This document shows positions 9,822 through 10,529 of a DNA stretch of 10,529 nucleotides, piece by piece. Each line of letters starts with the position of its first letter. Position 1 is the stretch's first letter. The notes beneath the pieces are model-generated. The model searched no databases. It was not told the origin of the DNA and was given only the letters and a program-made list of their open reading frames with translations. Both the position numbers and the translations under genes were made by a program. Source of the DNA: Candidatus Heimdallarchaeota archaeon (GTDB lineage: Archaea > Asgardarchaeota > Heimdallarchaeia > Heimdallarchaeales > Kariarchaeaceae); NCBI GenBank assembly GCA_027016475.1, contig JALUTL010000276.1:1-10529 (forward strand), in the 5' to 3' direction.

Positions 9822-9829
9822 TTTATATA
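9822..9829 (+). promoter_or_regulatory. candidate TATA box facing cmr1
   Basis: TTTATATA on the plus strand predicts a transcription start near 9851, three bases from an ATG at 9854 and 17 from an ATG at 9868. It is the best rightward TATA box in the gap and could drive the CRISPR effector genes. If so, the cmr1 leader would be about 240 nt unless the stretch in between is itself translated. Confidence 0.45.
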
Positions 9830-10077
9830 CTCACATCCCTTCCTTCTCCATACATGTTCCTTCATTATGGTATTTAGTTTTTGGGGAGATCCTTCATCTA
9901 AAATTCAAAAAACATTGCATATTTTGCGAATATTTTCTCGAGATTCACAGAATCAAGAGAGCAAAAAAAGACTATGGCTAAACAATCCGCAAGCCAAAAA
10001 TATGATGACATTCTAGGCAACGGCATGAGGGATTCGAGAAAAGTTTAACAAGTGGCTTGATAATGCAATCAAGGCAG

Positions 10078-10081
10078 GGAG
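10078..10081 (+). promoter_or_regulatory. Shine-Dalgarno site of cmr1
   Basis: GGAG, within AGGGAG, lies seven bases before ATG 10089. This spacing is normal for archaea and supports that start rather than the downstream TTG at 10103. Confidence 0.5.
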
Positions 10082-10088
10082 TCCTGTG

Positions 10089-10529
10089 ATGCATTCATTT
10101 ATTTGTCAGGCAATTACCCCAATTTCAATAAGCCATTCTATGATCGGGATTATGCGGAGCTTAGAGCACCCTCATTAAAGGGCATTGTAAGGTTTTGGTT
10201 TCGCGCAGTCCATCCTTCAGAAGCAATAACCATGTTTGCCAATGAGGTCGTAATCTTTGGAGGACATTCTTCAAGTACATCTCAGAAATCAAAAGTTCTT
10301 GTGCAGATCAAGCCATTAACTCCATTTGTTTCCAAACCTTCTAACCCTGTTCCAAAAAAAGAGTTTACTCTTCCATCCATTGATGCAGGATCACGTTTTG
10401 AAGTTGTTCTTCAGCCTCGGCAGATTGGAGCAAGTTTGTCCACTGAAATACCATGGATGTTCAGAATAGCGTTGACATTTGGCGGATTTGGCCAACGTGC
10501 TCGGAGAGGGATGGGATCCATTGCCATTC
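10089..10529 (+). CDS. cmr1: Cmr1, type III-B CRISPR effector RAMP subunit (5' part, one-base frameshift, cut by window edge)
   Basis: Cmr1 (Cas7 group) is part of the Cmr RNA-guided complex that cuts target RNA. Main evidence is in the frame from about 10130: RDYAELRAPSLKGIVRFWFR matches the Cmr1 pattern R-x-Y-x-E-[IL]-R-x-P-S-[IL]-K-G-x-x-R-[FW]-W-[FW]-R-A, followed by NEVVIFGG and a segment ending SKVLVQIKP, and the glycine-rich RAMP loop GGFGQRARRGMGS at 10481-10519. This covers roughly the first RAMP domain; the rest lies beyond the window. No ordinary start exists in that frame except TTG 10103, but ATG 10089, one base out, gives MHSFICQAITPISI, whose length and beta-strand character fit the N terminus of Cmr1 before R-x-Y-x-E. 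Restoring one A at 10130-10131 joins them. Divergent from valS; other cmr genes are expected to the right. Confidence 0.82.
10128..10133 (+). other. one-base frameshift near the start of cmr1
   Basis: The frame starting at ATG 10089 reads I-T-P-I-S-I up to ATA 10128-10130; the conserved Cmr1 frame continues from AAG 10130 (K-P-F-Y-D-R-D-Y). ATAAAG in place of ATAAG, that is AAA shortened to AA, repairs it. Position is uncertain by some codons because this loop is not conserved. Confidence 0.6.

Larger units (their letters stand above)
9611..10088. other. upstream region between valS and cmr1
   Basis: About 480 bases without a confident gene. From 9611 to about 9800 I see no gene, tRNA or array, only an 8-base direct repeat TGAATCCC (9688 and 9744) and a short ATCCC/GGGAT inverted pair near 9691-9709. 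From about 9820 there is a candidate TATA box. From about 9868 to 10088 a protein-like reading hops between all three plus frames: MVFSFWGDPSSK in one, then a 49-codon open stretch 9902-10048 that includes ATG 9974 (MAKQSASQKYDDILGNG), then KFNKWLDNAIKAGSPV up to the cmr1 start. It may be a small helical protein damaged by indels, an N-terminal extension of cmr1, or chance. Confidence 0.4.

Noticed and set aside
9813..10016. 67-codon open frame in the gap upstream of cmr1 taken as a gene
   Set aside because: Its first part lies over and before the TATA box and it ends in unlikely text; only the section from ATG 9868 is considered, as part of the frame-hopping stretch.
10103..10529. cmr1 starting at TTG 10103
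   Set aside because: It would drop the first beta strand of the RAMP fold and lacks a placed ribosome site; ATG 10089 with one restored base fits better.

Overview
This window looks like a piece of an archaeal genome, probably mesophilic and quite possibly from an Asgard lineage (Loki-/Thor-/Heimdall-like). The evidence for an archaeon is: archaeal-style TATA boxes about 25 nt upstream of two start codons, which suggests leaderless genes; a GGTGA-type Shine-Dalgarno site before another gene; a very large secreted subtilase with CARDB-like and Ig-like modules and a C-terminal membrane anchor; and a type III-B CRISPR gene at the right edge. The Asgard guess rests only on the style of the ~90-residue Ig-like repeats and the 'GD...GxLV' surface domains, and is inference.

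Layout, left to right. (1) 81-5749 (+): one large secreted, membrane-anchored S8 serine protease of about 1,889 residues once a single missing base is restored beside the catalytic Asp codon. (2) 5798-6858 (+): a second secreted, single-pass membrane protein of about 353 residues, unknown function, also interrupted by a one-base loss (at a C run). It has its own TATA box and no room for a leader. (3) 6855-9581 (-): an intact valyl-tRNA synthetase, convergent with gene 2 and sharing its CTAG stop. (4) 9582-10088: a gap of about 507 bp holding the valS promoter, a candidate rightward promoter, and a stretch that looks coding-like but changes frame. (5) 10089-10529 (+): the 5' part of cmr1, a RAMP subunit of a type III-B CRISPR effector, again with a one-base loss near its start, running off the window.

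The two left-hand genes are probably cell-surface products (both signal peptides start MIKK) and may act in extracellular protein use or surface processing. valS is housekeeping. The cmr1 fragment marks the edge of a CRISPR-Cas locus that lies to the right. The recurring theme is frame loss: three genes each lack exactly one base, all explicable by shortening of a run of identical bases, while about 1,656 contiguous protease codons and 908 valS codons are intact. This is best explained by sequencing or assembly error, although real gene decay cannot be excluded from sequence alone.
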